Of a DNA stretch of 64,000 nucleotides, positions 1 through 11,062 are shown piece by piece. Position 1 is the stretch's first letter; every line of letters begins with the position of its first letter. The stretch spans positions 4,511-68,510 of the forward strand of contig DKNE01000004.1 in the NCBI GenBank assembly GCA_002470645.1. Direction: 5' to 3'. Made by a program: the position numbers and the translations under genes. The notes under the pieces were generated by a model. That model searched no databases. It was given only the letters and a program-made list of their open reading frames with translations, and had not been told where the DNA came from. The DNA is from Patescibacteria group bacterium UBA7396. GTDB taxonomy: Bacteria > Patescibacteriota > Gracilibacteria > BD1-5 > UBA6164.

Positions 1-36
1 ACGATTTATTTTTTTAGTTTGTAAAAGGAAAAATTT

Positions 37-1305
37 TTATTTATATTTAGAATAATCATACATTTTCATTTCACTATCAACCTTTCTAATAATATCAAGA
101 ATTACTGATACTATAATGATAAGTCATGCTCAAGAAATAATAAAGTCTATTGTTTGTCCCATAACTTTTCACATAATATATGGTAAAACTGCTATTAAAG
201 CTAAGAAAGATCAACCAAATAGATTTAAACGAGAAGATACTTTTGTTAAGTAATCAGAAGTATCATTTCCTGGTCTAATTCATGGAATATATCATCCTCT
301 TTTTTGAATACTTTCAGCAACATTATCAGTATTAAATGTAATTGATACATAGAAAAATGAAAATCAAACTACAAGTACGAAGTATATAGCAATAAATATC
401 CAACTTGGATTTTGCATAGAAAAATGACTCATCATATATTCTCATAGTTTTTTTGCTATTTCCCCATTTTGTGTTGATAATATTTGCCCCAAAATAGATG
501 GAAAAGTTACGATTGAAACTGCAAAGATGATAGGTACCATTCCAGCTTGATTTACCCTGATTGGAAAGTATGATTTTTCATCTCTTCCAGTTCTTGAATA
601 GATAACTGGAAGTCTTCTATTTCATTCTGTAAATTTAATAATAATGTAAATAATTACTAAAGTTGCTATTAAAAGTCCTGCGAATAAAGCATATGCCCCT
701 GCATTTAAATGCCCCATAATTACGTTTGGTACCCCTGATAATACTCAGGCAGTAATAATAATACTGATCCCATTTCCTATTCCATATTCTGTCATAACTT
801 CTCAAAGCCATAAAAGGAAAACAGTTCCCGCAGTTACGATAAGCATACTCATAAGAACAAGAGAAGTATCTGAAGTATCAATAATAGTTCCACCAGCAAG
901 TGAATTCAATAAAATAATCATACCATAACTTTGTACAAAAGCTAATGGAAGAGTAAGCCATCTCGTCCATTTATTAATAGTTTTTTGTCCTTGTTCTCAT
1001 TCTTTTTGTAAATCTCCTACTTTTGGTATAATTACACCAAGAAGTTGAATAATAATCATAGCATTAATATATGGCGATAACCCCATCAATATAATAGAAA
1101 AATGTTCTAATCATCCTCACATAAGAGCACTAAAAAATGCCAGTCCAGATTGTTGTTCCATAACAGCTTTTAAACCTTCAGTATTTACTCCAGGAACAGG
1201 AATAACTGATAAAAATTTATATGCTAAAACGAGTAATAATACGGCAATTATTTTTTTTCTTAAACTCTCCGTACCAAATATAGATTTCATATGATTTAAA
1301 ATCAT
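37..1305 (-). CDS. secY: Preprotein translocase subunit SecY
   Basis: SecY forms the protein-conducting pore of the Sec translocon in the cytoplasmic membrane. The 422-residue product has the usual SecY length and consists mostly of hydrophobic segments (ten are expected). The N-terminus has the family pattern of a basic amphipathic stretch, a first membrane segment (VLLLVLAYKF) and the conserved IPVPGVN. I scanned the frame and found no TAA or TAG before position 37, whereas TGA occurs repeatedly at expected glycines. It is not embedded in a ribosomal-protein operon on its 5' side, where a zinc-ribbon gene lies 66 bases away. SecA, SecG and YidC, its partners, are encoded elsewhere in this window. 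Confidence 0.95.
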
Positions 1306-1371
1306 AACATATGTATTAAAAAGTAAAAAATCGTGTTAATTATAATAAAAATAGAAAAAAGTAAAGACTAA

Positions 1372-2010
1372 TTAAGCATTTTCTTGTTTTTCTTGATTTT
1401 CATTTTGTTTTTCTAAAGCATTTTCTTGTGATACTTGCTCTTTATAAGAGAGTATTGCTTCGATTTTATTTTCCTGGTTTTTTCCACAATATGGACAAAC
1501 ATGCCACTCTGGTTTAATTTCTTTTCCGCATCCAGTACAATCTTTCTTTAATGGTTCTGAGCAATTAGGACAAAACTTATAATCTATTTGTATTTCAAAA
1601 GAACATTTCGGACAACTCTGTTTTTTTTCATTATTTTCTTGCAGTTCTCAAATTTTTTCCTCTCCAAAATCAGAAAGATCAATCTCATCATCAATAGAAG
1701 CTTCTTCATAATACTTTTCAAACAAAGTTTTACTTGGTCTAATAAGTAAATATACCACTATTCAAAGCGGAGTTCATAAAAGAACAGTAAAAATAGAAAA
1801 AATTTGATACAAAATATTATTAGTTCTATTAATAATATCCTTTGTAACCCAAATAACAATTGCTATCCATACAATAAAAAAATAAATAACCACTAGTTTT
1901 AAAAAGCTTTCAAAAGTCAACATTGAAAACATTCATGATAAAAATCCTATATAGTCAAATGCTATCATCGCATCTAAAATTTTATTTATATATTCTAAAA
2001 AATTTTGCAT
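1372..2010 (-). CDS. Membrane protein with double zinc ribbon
   Basis: Product of 212 residues with unknown role. Two membrane segments (about residues 38-57 and 70-90) are followed by an acidic linker and a C-terminal domain with four CxxC knuckles: CPKC at 133-136, CPNC at 147-150, CTGC at 158-161 and CPYC at 172-175. Four knuckles fit two zinc ribbons facing the cytoplasm. The tail is rich in Glu, Asn and Gln. Several glycines are TGA. Starts at the only suitable ATG and lies between trmD and secY on the same strand. Double zinc-ribbon membrane proteins are common but rarely characterised; metal binding is inferred from the motif only. Confidence 0.8.
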
Positions 2011-2026
2011 ATATTTGTATTAAAAA

Positions 2027-2680
2027 TTAAGAAAGATTTGTCTGTTTCCATTTTTCAATTTCTTTGTGATTCCCACTTATAAGAATATCAGGGACTTTTT
2101 TTCACATAAACTCTTGGGGTTTAGTATATACAGGATACTCTTTTTGTCTATTTAATTTTAACGAAAAACTTTCCTCTAAATATGATTGTTTATTTCAAAG
2201 TACTCCTGGTATTTGCCTAACCAAAGAATCTATAAATATCATACTTGCTAACTCTCAACTTGTAAGGATATATTCTCAAATACTTACTTTATAATCTACA
2301 TAAATATCGATAATTCTTTGATCTATACCTTCATAATGACCACATATAATAATAAACTCTTCCCCCAAATTTTCTATATAATATTCTGTTTTTTCTTGAG
2401 TAAGAAGATCTCAAGATGGTGACATATAAACAACCTTTATTTTTTTTCAAACTCTAAAAAAAATATTTTCAATTGCTTTTGATAAAGGTTCTGGAGAAAG
2501 AACTTGCCCATGCATACCATATGCTTTATCATCAACTCTTCCAGTTGGAACTACTGAAAAGTCATTTAATTTATAAAAAACTGCTTCAAAAAAATTATCT
2601 TCAATTGCTCTTTTGATAATACTTGATGAAAAATATGAATCAAAACTTTCAGGAAAAATACTTATTATATGAATTTTCAT
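2027..2680 (-). CDS. trmD: tRNA (guanine-N1)-methyltransferase TrmD
   Basis: TrmD methylates G37 of tRNAs that read CNN codons, using S-adenosylmethionine, and prevents +1 frameshifting. The 217-residue protein has all family landmarks: N-terminal MKIHIISIFPESF, the HYEGIDQR loop, the trefoil-knot region with SIGEYILTSGE, and PGVLGN. It is slightly shorter than most TrmD proteins (230-250 residues), with a reduced C-terminal helical domain. Start chosen at the ATG at 2680, where the conserved N-terminus begins; a longer in-frame extension up to 2806 looks non-coding. TGA codes for glycine in the middle of the frame, for example directly after FFRV. Confidence 0.95.
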
Positions 2681-2756
2681 GTAAATATATCTATAAAATA
2701 TTATGTGTGATAATATTATTTTTCCCTCTAAAATCAAAAATTTATCATAAGTAAAA

Positions 2757-2784
2757 TTGACATTTAAAAAAAAATAATTATAAA
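2757..2784 (+). promoter_or_regulatory. Sigma70-type promoter for the 2827 gene
   Basis: TTGACA (2757-2762), 16-base spacer, TATAAA (2779-2784), about 42 bases before the start codon. It overlaps the upstream side of trmD, which is transcribed away from it. Confidence 0.5.
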
Positions 2785-2814
2785 AAAAATCTCTTTTTTT
2801 CAACATGTTTTTAT

Positions 2815-2820
2815 AAGGAG
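2815..2820 (+). promoter_or_regulatory. Shine-Dalgarno AAGGAG
   Basis: AAGGAG six bases before the ATG at 2827. Most genes in this window have no recognisable Shine-Dalgarno and are preceded only by A/T-rich sequence, so this strong site is one of several signs that the downstream gene has a different origin. Confidence 0.7.
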
Positions 2821-2826
2821 CAAATC

Positions 2827-4011
2827 ATGAAAGAAGATAAAAAGGGAAGTTTTCTCTCTACAGAACAAATTGTGGTTGGTTTTCTCTTAGGTGTCTTTAT
2901 GACCTATTGGTCAATGGAGGCACTCATTGATGGGATTCAACTCACAAGTAGTCCAGTGATGGAAACTTTGATTGTTGCGGTATATCTGACGATGCTACTG
3001 GCATATGCTCAGGTAAAAATACCAGTCTTTTTTGCGGAGAGTCCTCGTTTATCAACCTTCATATTGGTAGTGCTTTGCGGACATGTATCACTGTTTTTTG
3101 ATAGTTTTGCGGTAGTATTACTTCTGTCAACAGGAATTATTTTCATCCCAATAAAAGGAGAAAAAAACACTTTCAATCAATTTGTAGTGAAAACTTTTGC
3201 CGCATTTTGCGCGCTCACCGTTGGAGGAGGATTTTACTTAGGAGAACTCTGGGGATTGCCTTGGTTTATCAGTAATGGTTTGAATACCCCTCTTGCTGGC
3301 TTGCCTATTTTGGTAATTCTTACCCCATATTGCCTGCTTTTAGCAGGTATTGCGGCCATTTTCACACCTGTGAAAATGGAAAAAGTGGTTTTTAGTCGTG
3401 AACAAACAAAAGGAGTTATTGAATTTAGCCTGGGATTGCTTTTGATCATTTTGACACATTCTCCCTTTCTTTGCATAGGAGTATTGTTGATTTACTCAGC
3501 CCTCTCAAGAAAAACCATCTTCCTGATTGACACTTTTGTCCATGAACTGAAAGACGGAGCACTCAATGCCATTGGATTGATACTTATCGCGTGTCTCATC
3601 ATCAATGCTGACTTGGTAAAATATATCCAACCTCATCTTGATGGAGTTGGGTTACTGATAGCTGCTGCTATATCATCTCCTTTTGCTGGAGCTATTGCTG
3701 CTCCTGTGAATAACTTGCATGATTTCTATGTAGGTTTATCTATGCTGATGATTGGCGCTCCCATGTTTGTATTTTCTAGCCTGGTGGCTATTGTGGTTTT
3801 TAAAAATCACATTACCTTTAGGGATATTCCTCATCCGGTTGTGAAAATATGTCATGCTATTGGTTTAAAAAACAAGGAGGGGGTGAATGAGGCTGTCTTG
3901 TATAGCATAACGATTTTTCCGCTCAATTTCATTTTGGCACTATTGCTTTATGCAGCGAATACTTCAGGATTATTTGTGTTTGTTGCAGAAATATTAGGAG
4001 TCAAGATGTGA
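2827..4011 (+). CDS. Polytopic membrane protein, standard-code gene (likely transferred)
   Basis: Codes for 394 residues, almost all hydrophobic, with ten or more membrane segments. Internal features include HVSLFFDSFAVVLLLS and ISSPFAGAIAAPVNN; the fold resembles ion-transporter or Na+/H+ antiporter families, but I cannot name one safely. The gene stands apart from its neighbours. It has no internal TGA codon, it ends at TGA with a perfect palindromic terminator ten bases later, it has a Shine-Dalgarno, and it uses CGT, GCG, GGG and TGG codons freely. A counted sample (2881-2940) is 40% GC against 23% at 4501-4560 in the next gene. In a TGA=Gly host, translation would continue 25 residues to the TAA at 4084. 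Recent acquisition from a standard-code organism is inferred. Confidence 0.85.
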   Translation: MKEDKKGSFLSTEQIVVGFLLGVFMTYWSMEALIDGIQLTSSPVMETLIVAVYLTMLLAYAQVKIPVFFAESPRLSTFILVVLCGHVSLFFDSFAVVLLLSTGIIFIPIKGEKNTFNQFVVKTFAAFCALTVGGGFYLGELWGLPWFISNGLNTPLAGLPILVILTPYCLLLAGIAAIFTPVKMEKVVFSREQTKGVIEFSLGLLLIILTHSPFLCIGVLLIYSALSRKTIFLIDTFVHELKDGALNAIGLILIACLIINADLVKYIQPHLDGVGLLIAAAISSPFAGAIAAPVNNLHDFYVGLSMLMIGAPMFVFSSLVAIVVFKNHITFRDIPHPVVKICHAIGLKNKEGVNEAVLYSITIFPLNFILALLLYAANTSGLFVFVAEILGVKM

Positions 4012-4021
4012 GCGAGATTAC

Positions 4022-4049
4022 AAAAAGGGATAATATTATCCCTTTTTTT
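4022..4049 (+). terminator. Intrinsic terminator after the transferred gene
   Basis: Perfect 26-base palindrome (4022-4047) with core GGGATAATATTATCCC, flanked by A and T runs. Its position ten bases after TGA 4009-4011 supports TGA as the original stop codon of that gene. Confidence 0.85.
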
Positions 4050-4350
4050 ATATAAAAAATTTGACTTGAAAATAAAAAATATATAATTCACTAGTTTTTC
4101 TAAATTTTCAAATTAACCTCTTGAAAATAATATTTATTTTTTCATCAGTAAATATGTTAAGAGTGTATCACTTAATATTATATGAACCCCCACCTCATAT
4201 ATCATAAACACATATTAGATATCTAAATTAATCTTAAAAAATTATATCACTTTTTTCATTAGTATTTATAGTGTTTTCATAGTTTTTACTCATTATTACA
4301 AATTTTAAAAATAAAAAATTATTATTTTATCTTTTTATTGACGTTATTTT
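4050..4350 (+). promoter_or_regulatory. Promoter and long leader of the Na+/H+ antiporter gene
   Basis: This 301-base stretch holds no gene. A promoter-like pair lies at its left end: TTGACT (4061-4066), 15-base spacer, TATAAT (4082-4087). If used, it gives a leader of roughly 255 bases before the ATG at 4351. I recognise no known riboswitch in the leader; a C-rich patch (ACCCCCACCTC, near 4187) is its only compositional oddity. Confidence 0.35.
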
Positions 4351-6492
4351 ATGGAAGTTACATTTTTAAGCTCGAGCTTATCATTATTTTTTTTGCTTAC
4401 TGTTTCTGTTTTTACTTATCTTTTATCTAAAAAAATAAATTTTCCTTACACAGTACTTTTACTAATAGTATGATTGTTATTAATTCCACTCTCAAGAGTA
4501 GATTTTTTTTCATTCATAAATCACTTTCAACTTACTCCTGACATACTTTTTTATGTTTTTTTACCAATACTTATATTTGAATCGGCTTATAATATGAATT
4601 ATAGACAAGTTATAAAAAACTGGAAGTCTATAAGTAGTTTAGCGATTATCGGTCTTGTAATTTCAGCTTTTACTATAGGTTGACTTATGTACTTTATTTT
4701 CCCATTATTAGGATTTCAAATTCCATTTTTAGTATGTTTATTATTTTGAAGTCTTATTTCTGCAACAGATCCAGTAGCTGTACTTTCTATATTTAAAAGT
4801 ATTTGAGCTCCGAGAAGACTTACTTTAATTTTTGAAGGAGAAAGTTTATTTAATGACGGAACTGCTCTTGCTTTATTTTTAGTAATACTTTGAGTTATTT
4901 TAAGTTGAGAAATGGGTGCATCAACATATATTGAATGATTTGGTTCTTTTATGTCGATGATGATTGGTTGAATATTATTCTGAAGTTTTACTTGAGTATT
5001 ATTTTCAAAAATAATCTGAAAAATTAAAAATAATGAAATGGTTGAAATTAGTTTAACTATGATTTTAGCACATTTAACTTTTATACTCTCTGAAGTGATT
5101 TCTCATCATGTAAGTATTTTGGGATTTGATTTAAAAATTTCTTGAGTAATTGCAACTTCTATTGCATGAATTATTATTTGAAATTATGGTAGATATAAAA
5201 TATCTCCAAAAGTTGAAGCTCATATGAACCAATTTTGGGAATTTTTCGCATTTTTATGTAATTCATTAGTATTTATACTTATGTGACTTATTCTTTCTCA
5301 TATAAATGTAAATTTCTGAATGTTTATTGTTCCTATCTTAGCAACTATTATTATTGTTATTATAGCAAGGGCATTAAGTATTTATATTCCTATTTGAGCT
5401 TTAAATGCTTTCAAATTAGAAGAACATATTCCTGCTTCTTGGCAACACCTTCTTTCTTGGGGAAGTTTAAGATGAGCGTTAGCATTAATGATGGTGCTTA
5501 TGGTTCCTTGAGTTGGAGATTCTAATTATGCACAAGTTCTTGCTTTTCAACAATCAGTTGGATGGAATTTTAGTTTTGATATAAGAGAATTTCTAATCGT
5601 TATTACTATTTGAAGTATTATGTTTACTCTTTTCATCAAAGCAACTACTATTGGTTATATGATGAGAAGATTATGAGCAACTCAACTTCATGATTTAGAA
5701 AAATTTGAACAACAAGAATGAAAAATTTTGGCATACTTAAAAATGCTTGAAAAATTGGATAGTCTCTATCAAAAGAAATATCTTACTATTAGTGAAGTAG
5801 ATAATCTAAAAAAGAAATACGAAAAAGAATTAAAAAATTCTGTTGAAAATTTAAAACAACTTATTAAAACTCAAGGAAAAGAAAATGGAACTGAGCTTAT
5901 AAGAAGAGCTCTTTCTCTCCATGCTCTTGGAATAGAAAAACAATATCTCAAAGACTTATTTTCATATAATGAAATCGAAGAAAAAAACTTTAAATATATT
6001 CTCAATAAAATTAATAGACAAATAGAAAGACTTGAATCAGGAAAACCTCAATTAAAGGATATTGCTGATGAGAAAGTATCATTAGATTTTTTCCAAAAAT
6101 TAGTAGCATTTTTCTCAAATGAAACAAATAATTTTATTGATAATTATGTTATAAATAGAACAAAAGCTATTATTACTAGAAAAGTAATTAAAGAATTAAA
6201 AATACTTGCTGAAATCAACTTTGGTTTTGAAAAAGAAATGTTTGATGAAATTATTGAGCTTTACAAAAAATTTAATACTCTTGCAAATGAGAAAAAAGAT
6301 AATATTTTTGAAGAGCATCAAAGTGAAATTTCCGTAGTAGAAGGAAAACTAGCAGACAAATCTCTTTTAAAACAAGAGGAAAATGTTATTAATGATTTAT
6401 ATTGTAAAGAAATTATTACTCCTAAACTGTATGTTACTTTTATGGATGAAATTGAAAAAGAAATCCTAAAAGACGTAAAATCTATTGGATAG
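4351..6492 (+). CDS. Na+/H+ antiporter, CPA1 (NhaP/NHE) family
   Basis: Exchanges Na+ (or K+) for protons across the cytoplasmic membrane, serving pH and sodium homeostasis. The 713-residue protein has an N-terminal membrane domain (about residues 1-450) with the CPA1 signatures ATDPVAV (138-144) and EGESLFNDGTALALF (from 162), where the Asp of the ND pair is the ion-binding residue. About 250 highly charged, helical residues follow (from about 460), a cytoplasmic tail as in regulated NhaP/NHE proteins. More than twenty in-frame TGA glycines break the frame under the standard code. Starts at ATG 4351 and ends at TAG, followed by a terminator. Single-gene unit downstream of the transferred gene. 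Confidence 0.92.
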
Positions 6493-6493
6493 T

Positions 6494-6523
6494 AAAAAAT
6501 CCTGAATAATTCAGGATTTTTTT
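6494..6523 (+). terminator. Intrinsic terminator
   Basis: Hairpin AATCCTGAAT / ATTCAGGATT followed by a T run, directly after the antiporter stop codon. Confidence 0.85.
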
Positions 6524-6583
6524 GTTTTGAATTGATTTTTTATAGAAAAAAAATATTATGGAAAAAAATAACCTTTTTATCTC

Positions 6584-7189
6584 ATGAAAAATTTTGATTT
6601 AACCAAACTTTTTTGATCAAAAACAAGAACAAAACTTTTAGAAAAGTTTTTTTTAGAATACGAATCTTGAAATAATGATGGCTTTCATATGAGAGCCTTA
6701 TCTCGTGATCTTGATGAGCAAATTAACTCTATAAAAAGAGAGCTTGATAGTTTAGAAGATCTTAATATTTTAAAAAGTAGAGAAGAATCTAAAAAAAAGT
6801 TTTTTTTCATAAATAAAAACTTTATTCTTTTAGAAGAGTTTAAATCGATATTTTTAAAAACATATAATCCTTACGAAAGTATTAAAAAATTTTTCAAAAC
6901 CCAAGATTTCTTAGAGTTGGTAATTATCAATGAAGAACTCGCTAAAAGACTCGTTTGAAATACTAATAATATTGTCGATATTTTTCTTATCTGAGAAATG
7001 GATAAAATTGCATTTAATGAGTTTCTTGCAAAAACTTTTTTTAATAGAAAAATTAAGTATGCTATTATCACAAAAGCAGATTTCCAAAAAAGACTTGAAT
7101 ATAATGATAAACTTATTTTTAATATCATGAAACAAAAAGGAAATCTATTTTTAAAAGACACTATTTGAGTTGATACCTATATAAAATAA
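6584..7189 (+). CDS. Winged-helix regulator with nucleotidyltransferase-like C-terminus
   Basis: A 201-residue protein of a type frequent in CPR genomes. The N-terminus (LFGSKTRTKLLEKFFLEY, then RALSRDLDEQINSIKRELD) matches a winged helix-turn-helix in which a recognition helix precedes LDSLEDLNILKS. The C-terminal half (from about residue 115) resembles a MNT-type minimal nucleotidyltransferase: VDIFLIGEMD, then a charged loop and IKYAIITKADF. The usual catalytic GSxxxGxxxxxSDxD is not evident, so this half is probably a sensor or is inactive. Target genes are unknown. Single-gene unit between two terminators. Confidence 0.65.
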
Positions 7190-7213
7190 AACACTGATAA
7201 TTATCAGTGTTTT
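7188..7213. terminator. Bidirectional terminator between convergent genes
   Basis: Perfect palindrome with arms AAAACACTGATAA and TTATCAGTGTTTT. It contains the tsaD stop codon (7201-7203) and abuts the stop of the plus-strand regulator gene, so it can serve both strands. Confidence 0.85.
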
Positions 7214-8196
7214 ATTTTATAATAGGCAAGTATTCATATCATAGCCGCATTATCCATACAGTAGAGATTTTTTACTGGATGTAAAAAATGGAGACTATTT
7301 TCAAATGCTTTTTGTTTAATTTTTTCTCTTAAATCAATATTCGCACTTACTCAACCAGCAAGCATAATAGTAGAAACTCCGTTTTCTAAAGCTCACTGAA
7401 CTAATTTATATGCTAAAACTTCATTCACCGCATTTTGAAATTCATAAGAAATTTCTTTTTTATCTTCATCATTTAAACTTCATTTTTCTGAAATTCTTTT
7501 ATCTACCTCTCTTTTTACTGCTGATTTTAAACCAGAAAATGAAAAATTAAATTCATCTTTTTTGAGCCAAACACGTGGGAATAATACTTTTTTTGTTCCC
7601 TCATCTAAAGAAGTATGAACTATATATTCGCTCGATAATTTTGAAATAATTGGTCCTCATGGATAGCCAAGTCACATCATTTTAGCTACTTTATCATAAC
7701 TTTCTCACGCTGCGTCATCTTCAGAACTCCCTATTTTTTGCATATCCCATAAAGATGGCATATAATAAATATCATTATGTCATCAAGAAACCGTTAAACA
7801 AACAAGAGGAAATGATATCTCTTCTTTTTTTCTTTCTAAAAAATTAGAAAAAATATGCCCTTGAATATGATTGAGTTCTAAAAGAGGTTTTTGTAAAATT
7901 TTTGAAAAAGTTCTGGCAAAAGTAATTCCTGTTAACAGTGACGGAATGAGTCCCGGATGTGAAGTAACCGCAATATAATCAATTTCACCCATTGATACTT
8001 TTGCTTGATTGAATACTTTTTCACATACTTCAAAAATTGCATTTGCGTGCTCTCTTGCGGCTATTTCTGGGACAACTCATCCTGTTGGTGCATGAATTTT
8101 AATTTGACTTTTTGTGTCAAGTGCGAGCAAGGTATCATTTTCAAAAATAGCAAGTGAAGTATCATCACAACTGGTTTCTATAGCTAATATTTTCAT
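7201..8196 (-). CDS. tsaD: tRNA N6-threonylcarbamoyladenosine synthase subunit TsaD
   Basis: TsaD (Kae1/YgjD) transfers the threonylcarbamoyl group to A37 of ANN-decoding tRNAs. The 331-residue product has the ASKHA-fold landmarks: N-terminal MKILAIETSCDDTSLAIF, SHPGLIPSLLTG, metal ligands in NHIQGH (His110, His114, matching E. coli His111/His115), a GGHN-type segment that needs TGA as glycine, and C-terminal GGVSAN. The length is typical. Only one base separates it from the stop codon of the large PKD gene upstream, so the two are probably co-transcribed. The TsaB, TsaC and TsaE partners are not in this window. Confidence 0.95.
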
Positions 8197-8197
8197 A

Positions 8198-11062
8198 CTA
8201 AATAATTTTTTGTCTTCTAAGTAATATAATGCCCCCTATAAAAAACGTAACAAATACAAATATACTGAACCATATATGGTATTTTATATTTTCTTGTTTT
8301 TTACTCTCTGCGTAAGCTGTTGGAATTATATTGATTTTATTATTTTTTTCTATTTTATTTTCAACTTTTGTTGTAGATAGATTTTCTTTTTGTGGTTTTG
8401 GAAGTACCTCAACTATAAAATGTGTCGTATCGCTTTCTTCTTTATCATGTACCGTTAAAGAAATAAAATATATCCCCTCTCAAAAATTATAACTGGCTGG
8501 ATTTTTTTTATCAAATGTTTTTCCATTCCCAAAATCCCAAAAATATTCTAAATTTTTTCCCTCACTCTGAGTCCCATCAAGATTTACACTACATTGATTT
8601 ACATCATGACATGTCAATTTATTATTAAAAAAAGTTTTATTTTGAGAAATTTTTCACTGAAGTGTAATAATTGCTTTCGGTTGAATATATTCGCTTACTT
8701 GCTTTAAATTTTGTTTCGGTTGAATATATTCAATATAATCTTTATCAATTTCTAATATTGATGTTTTTGGTACTTCATAGGTATTGTGTTCTCAAAAATT
8801 TAAAAATGTTTTTAATTCAAACTCTCATATATCTGGAGTATTAATAGTAACTTGATAATTCCCATTTTTATCAGATTTTGTTTCATATATCAAATTGTCA
8901 GCATAACTTTTGAAGAAAAAATAATGCAAAAACCCTACCTCATTTTCTTGTTTTTCTAGCTGAATCATGATATGAGTATTTGGGAAAGTAGTTCCATATA
9001 TTCTTACTCATGTTTTTTGTTTTGAAATTTTCTGTGAAAATGACTTTTCCAAAAGAGTAAAAAATTTTTCTTTTTTTTCTTCTCTTGAAATATCTTCAGT
9101 CATCAAATCTAGAAGAAGTGTACTTTGGGTATTAAATACAATATTTTTTTTCTCTCAAGAAAGATATACTATTTCATAATTTGATGTATTTTTTTGTTTT
9201 TTTACAGAAACTATTTCTGAAAGATTTTGTTCCGGAGTTAATATGAAACCTTCCGGAGGAGAAAATTCCCATCAAATTGAGTCAATGATTTTTTCATTAC
9301 AAATAATATTCACCTCTTCTTTTCAAGAGTTATTGATATTGAGCTTGGTATCATATTTATAAAATTTTTTGGCTTGTTTTGGTTCCAATAATAATGATTG
9401 CGAGATCTTATATGGTTTACTTCCTGAAGAGATACTATCATCTAAACTACATCAAACTATATCAATTGCCTGCTCTCATGTATTTTGAATTTCGATAAAT
9501 TCTAAATTATCAGTTCCAATAGGATTAGGAAGTATTTGAGTAATTTTAAGTGTATAATCTGGTATTTTTTCTATTTTTTGGATAATTCATTCATCTGATG
9601 ACTCTTTATTTTGATTTCAATTTTTCTCTACTTGGTCTGATATTTTTGATATTTCTGGAGGTATATGAGAAAAATTTAAATATGATTCTTTATAATTTTC
9701 AGGATAATTTTTATCATATACTTTTAGTGTTACTCTAAAATCTCAAAATGGATAACTGACATATCCAGGATTACATTTTTCATTGGTATCTCAATCATAA
9801 TTTCATCAAGGAAAACTCCATAAACATTTTTCTGAAGAGTTTTTTGTGATATAGTTGAGATTAATAGAGCAATCTTGCTTTTTACACAGATAGGTTTGGT
9901 CAAGTCATGACTGAATTTCAATTTTTGGATTTTCGATAAAAATAGGGAGTGTCCCTGAACTTCATCATCATCCAACATATACTGTTTTAGTAATAACAGG
10001 TTCAATATATCAAGTATTTTTAATTTGTAGAGTTTCTATTTTAAAAGAAAGTGGTTTTGATTTTTCTTGTATTTTATAGGTTGTTACAAAATCTCATACA
10101 GGATATAGAATAGTATTTGGGTTACATTTTTGTTCTTCTCACGTAATGTGTCAAATTCAAAAATCCCATTCACAAATATACTTAGTACCAATAGATTTAA
10201 ATCAACTTCATTCATTGATTTCTAAATTATAATTTACTCTACATTCTGTTTGAGTGGTATCACAAGTAAATTTTTGAGTATTTTCATTTTCTTTTTCTAA
10301 TAAATATGTCGGAGATTGAAACAATACCTTGGTAGGGAATAAAAATATCTCATTATTTATTTGCCCTGATGAAAAATGAGTTTCTACTCAAGTTCATGAA
10401 ATAGTTCACGTATGAGATATAACTTCAAAAGTTCATTCCTGTCATCAATCAGGAATTTCTGGTATATCCTCACTTTCTTCCTGTATCTGTTCCTCGATTA
10501 CTATTGGATTTTCTTGAGTATTTCACGTACTTTCTTCTTGAGAAGGAATTTCTTCATTTGGTATATTATCTGCCTCATCTTGCTCTTCATAGATTTCATC
10601 GATTTCTTCTTCATCAATATCTAAAGGAATATCTTGCGGAGGTAGTTCATCAACTATTTCTCCATTTTGAATCAAAAATTCTCTATTATAAGATATACTT
10701 TCATCTGTTTTTAGAAAAACTTTAAATGATGTCTGAAATATTCAAGTTCAATAAATAATAGTAGAAGGATTACATTTTTGCTCTTCTCCGGTAAGTTCTG
10801 TCATTCAAAAATTCCACTCACAAATATATTTTGTACCAATTGGCTTAAATCAACTTCATTCATTGACTTCTAAATTATAATTTACTCTACATTCTGTTTG
10901 AGCAGGATCACATATATATTGAGAAAGTATCTCATCCTTTTGAAGTACATAACTGGGATTTTGAAAAATAAGTTGAATATCAAAACTCGTATTTCCAGAA
11001 AATACTATAAAATTTGGCAACAATAAAAAAACAATTATAAAAAAACAAATACCTTTTTTCAT
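8198..11062 (-). CDS. Large secreted PKD and lamin-tail domain surface protein
   Basis: A 954-residue exported protein. It begins with a signal peptide (KKGICFFIIVFLLLPNFIVF). Two homologous Cys-containing modules lie near residues 40-110 and 263-330, both with ECRVNYNLE, KPIGT or KSIGT, YICEW and GEEQKCNP. A very acidic Glu/Asp linker separates them. A lamin-tail domain follows near residue 500 (ITQILPNPIGTDNLEFIEIQN), then two EYIQPK segments, a PKD domain near residue 816-880 (EYFWDFGNG) and a C-terminal membrane anchor (about 924-948) with a basic tail. I read the frame through to TAG; TGA serves as glycine throughout. The function is probably adhesive or structural at the cell surface. 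Expression upstream of tsaD is likely. Confidence 0.85.

Noticed and set aside
2681..2806. N-terminal extension of TrmD
   Set aside because: The conserved TrmD start (MKIHIISIFPE) begins at 2680, and the upstream part contains the promoter of the divergent gene.
4351..6492. Apparent pseudogene: antiporter broken into many short frames
   Set aside because: All breaks are TGA codons at conserved glycines and no TAA or TAG interrupts it, so it is intact under the recoded table.
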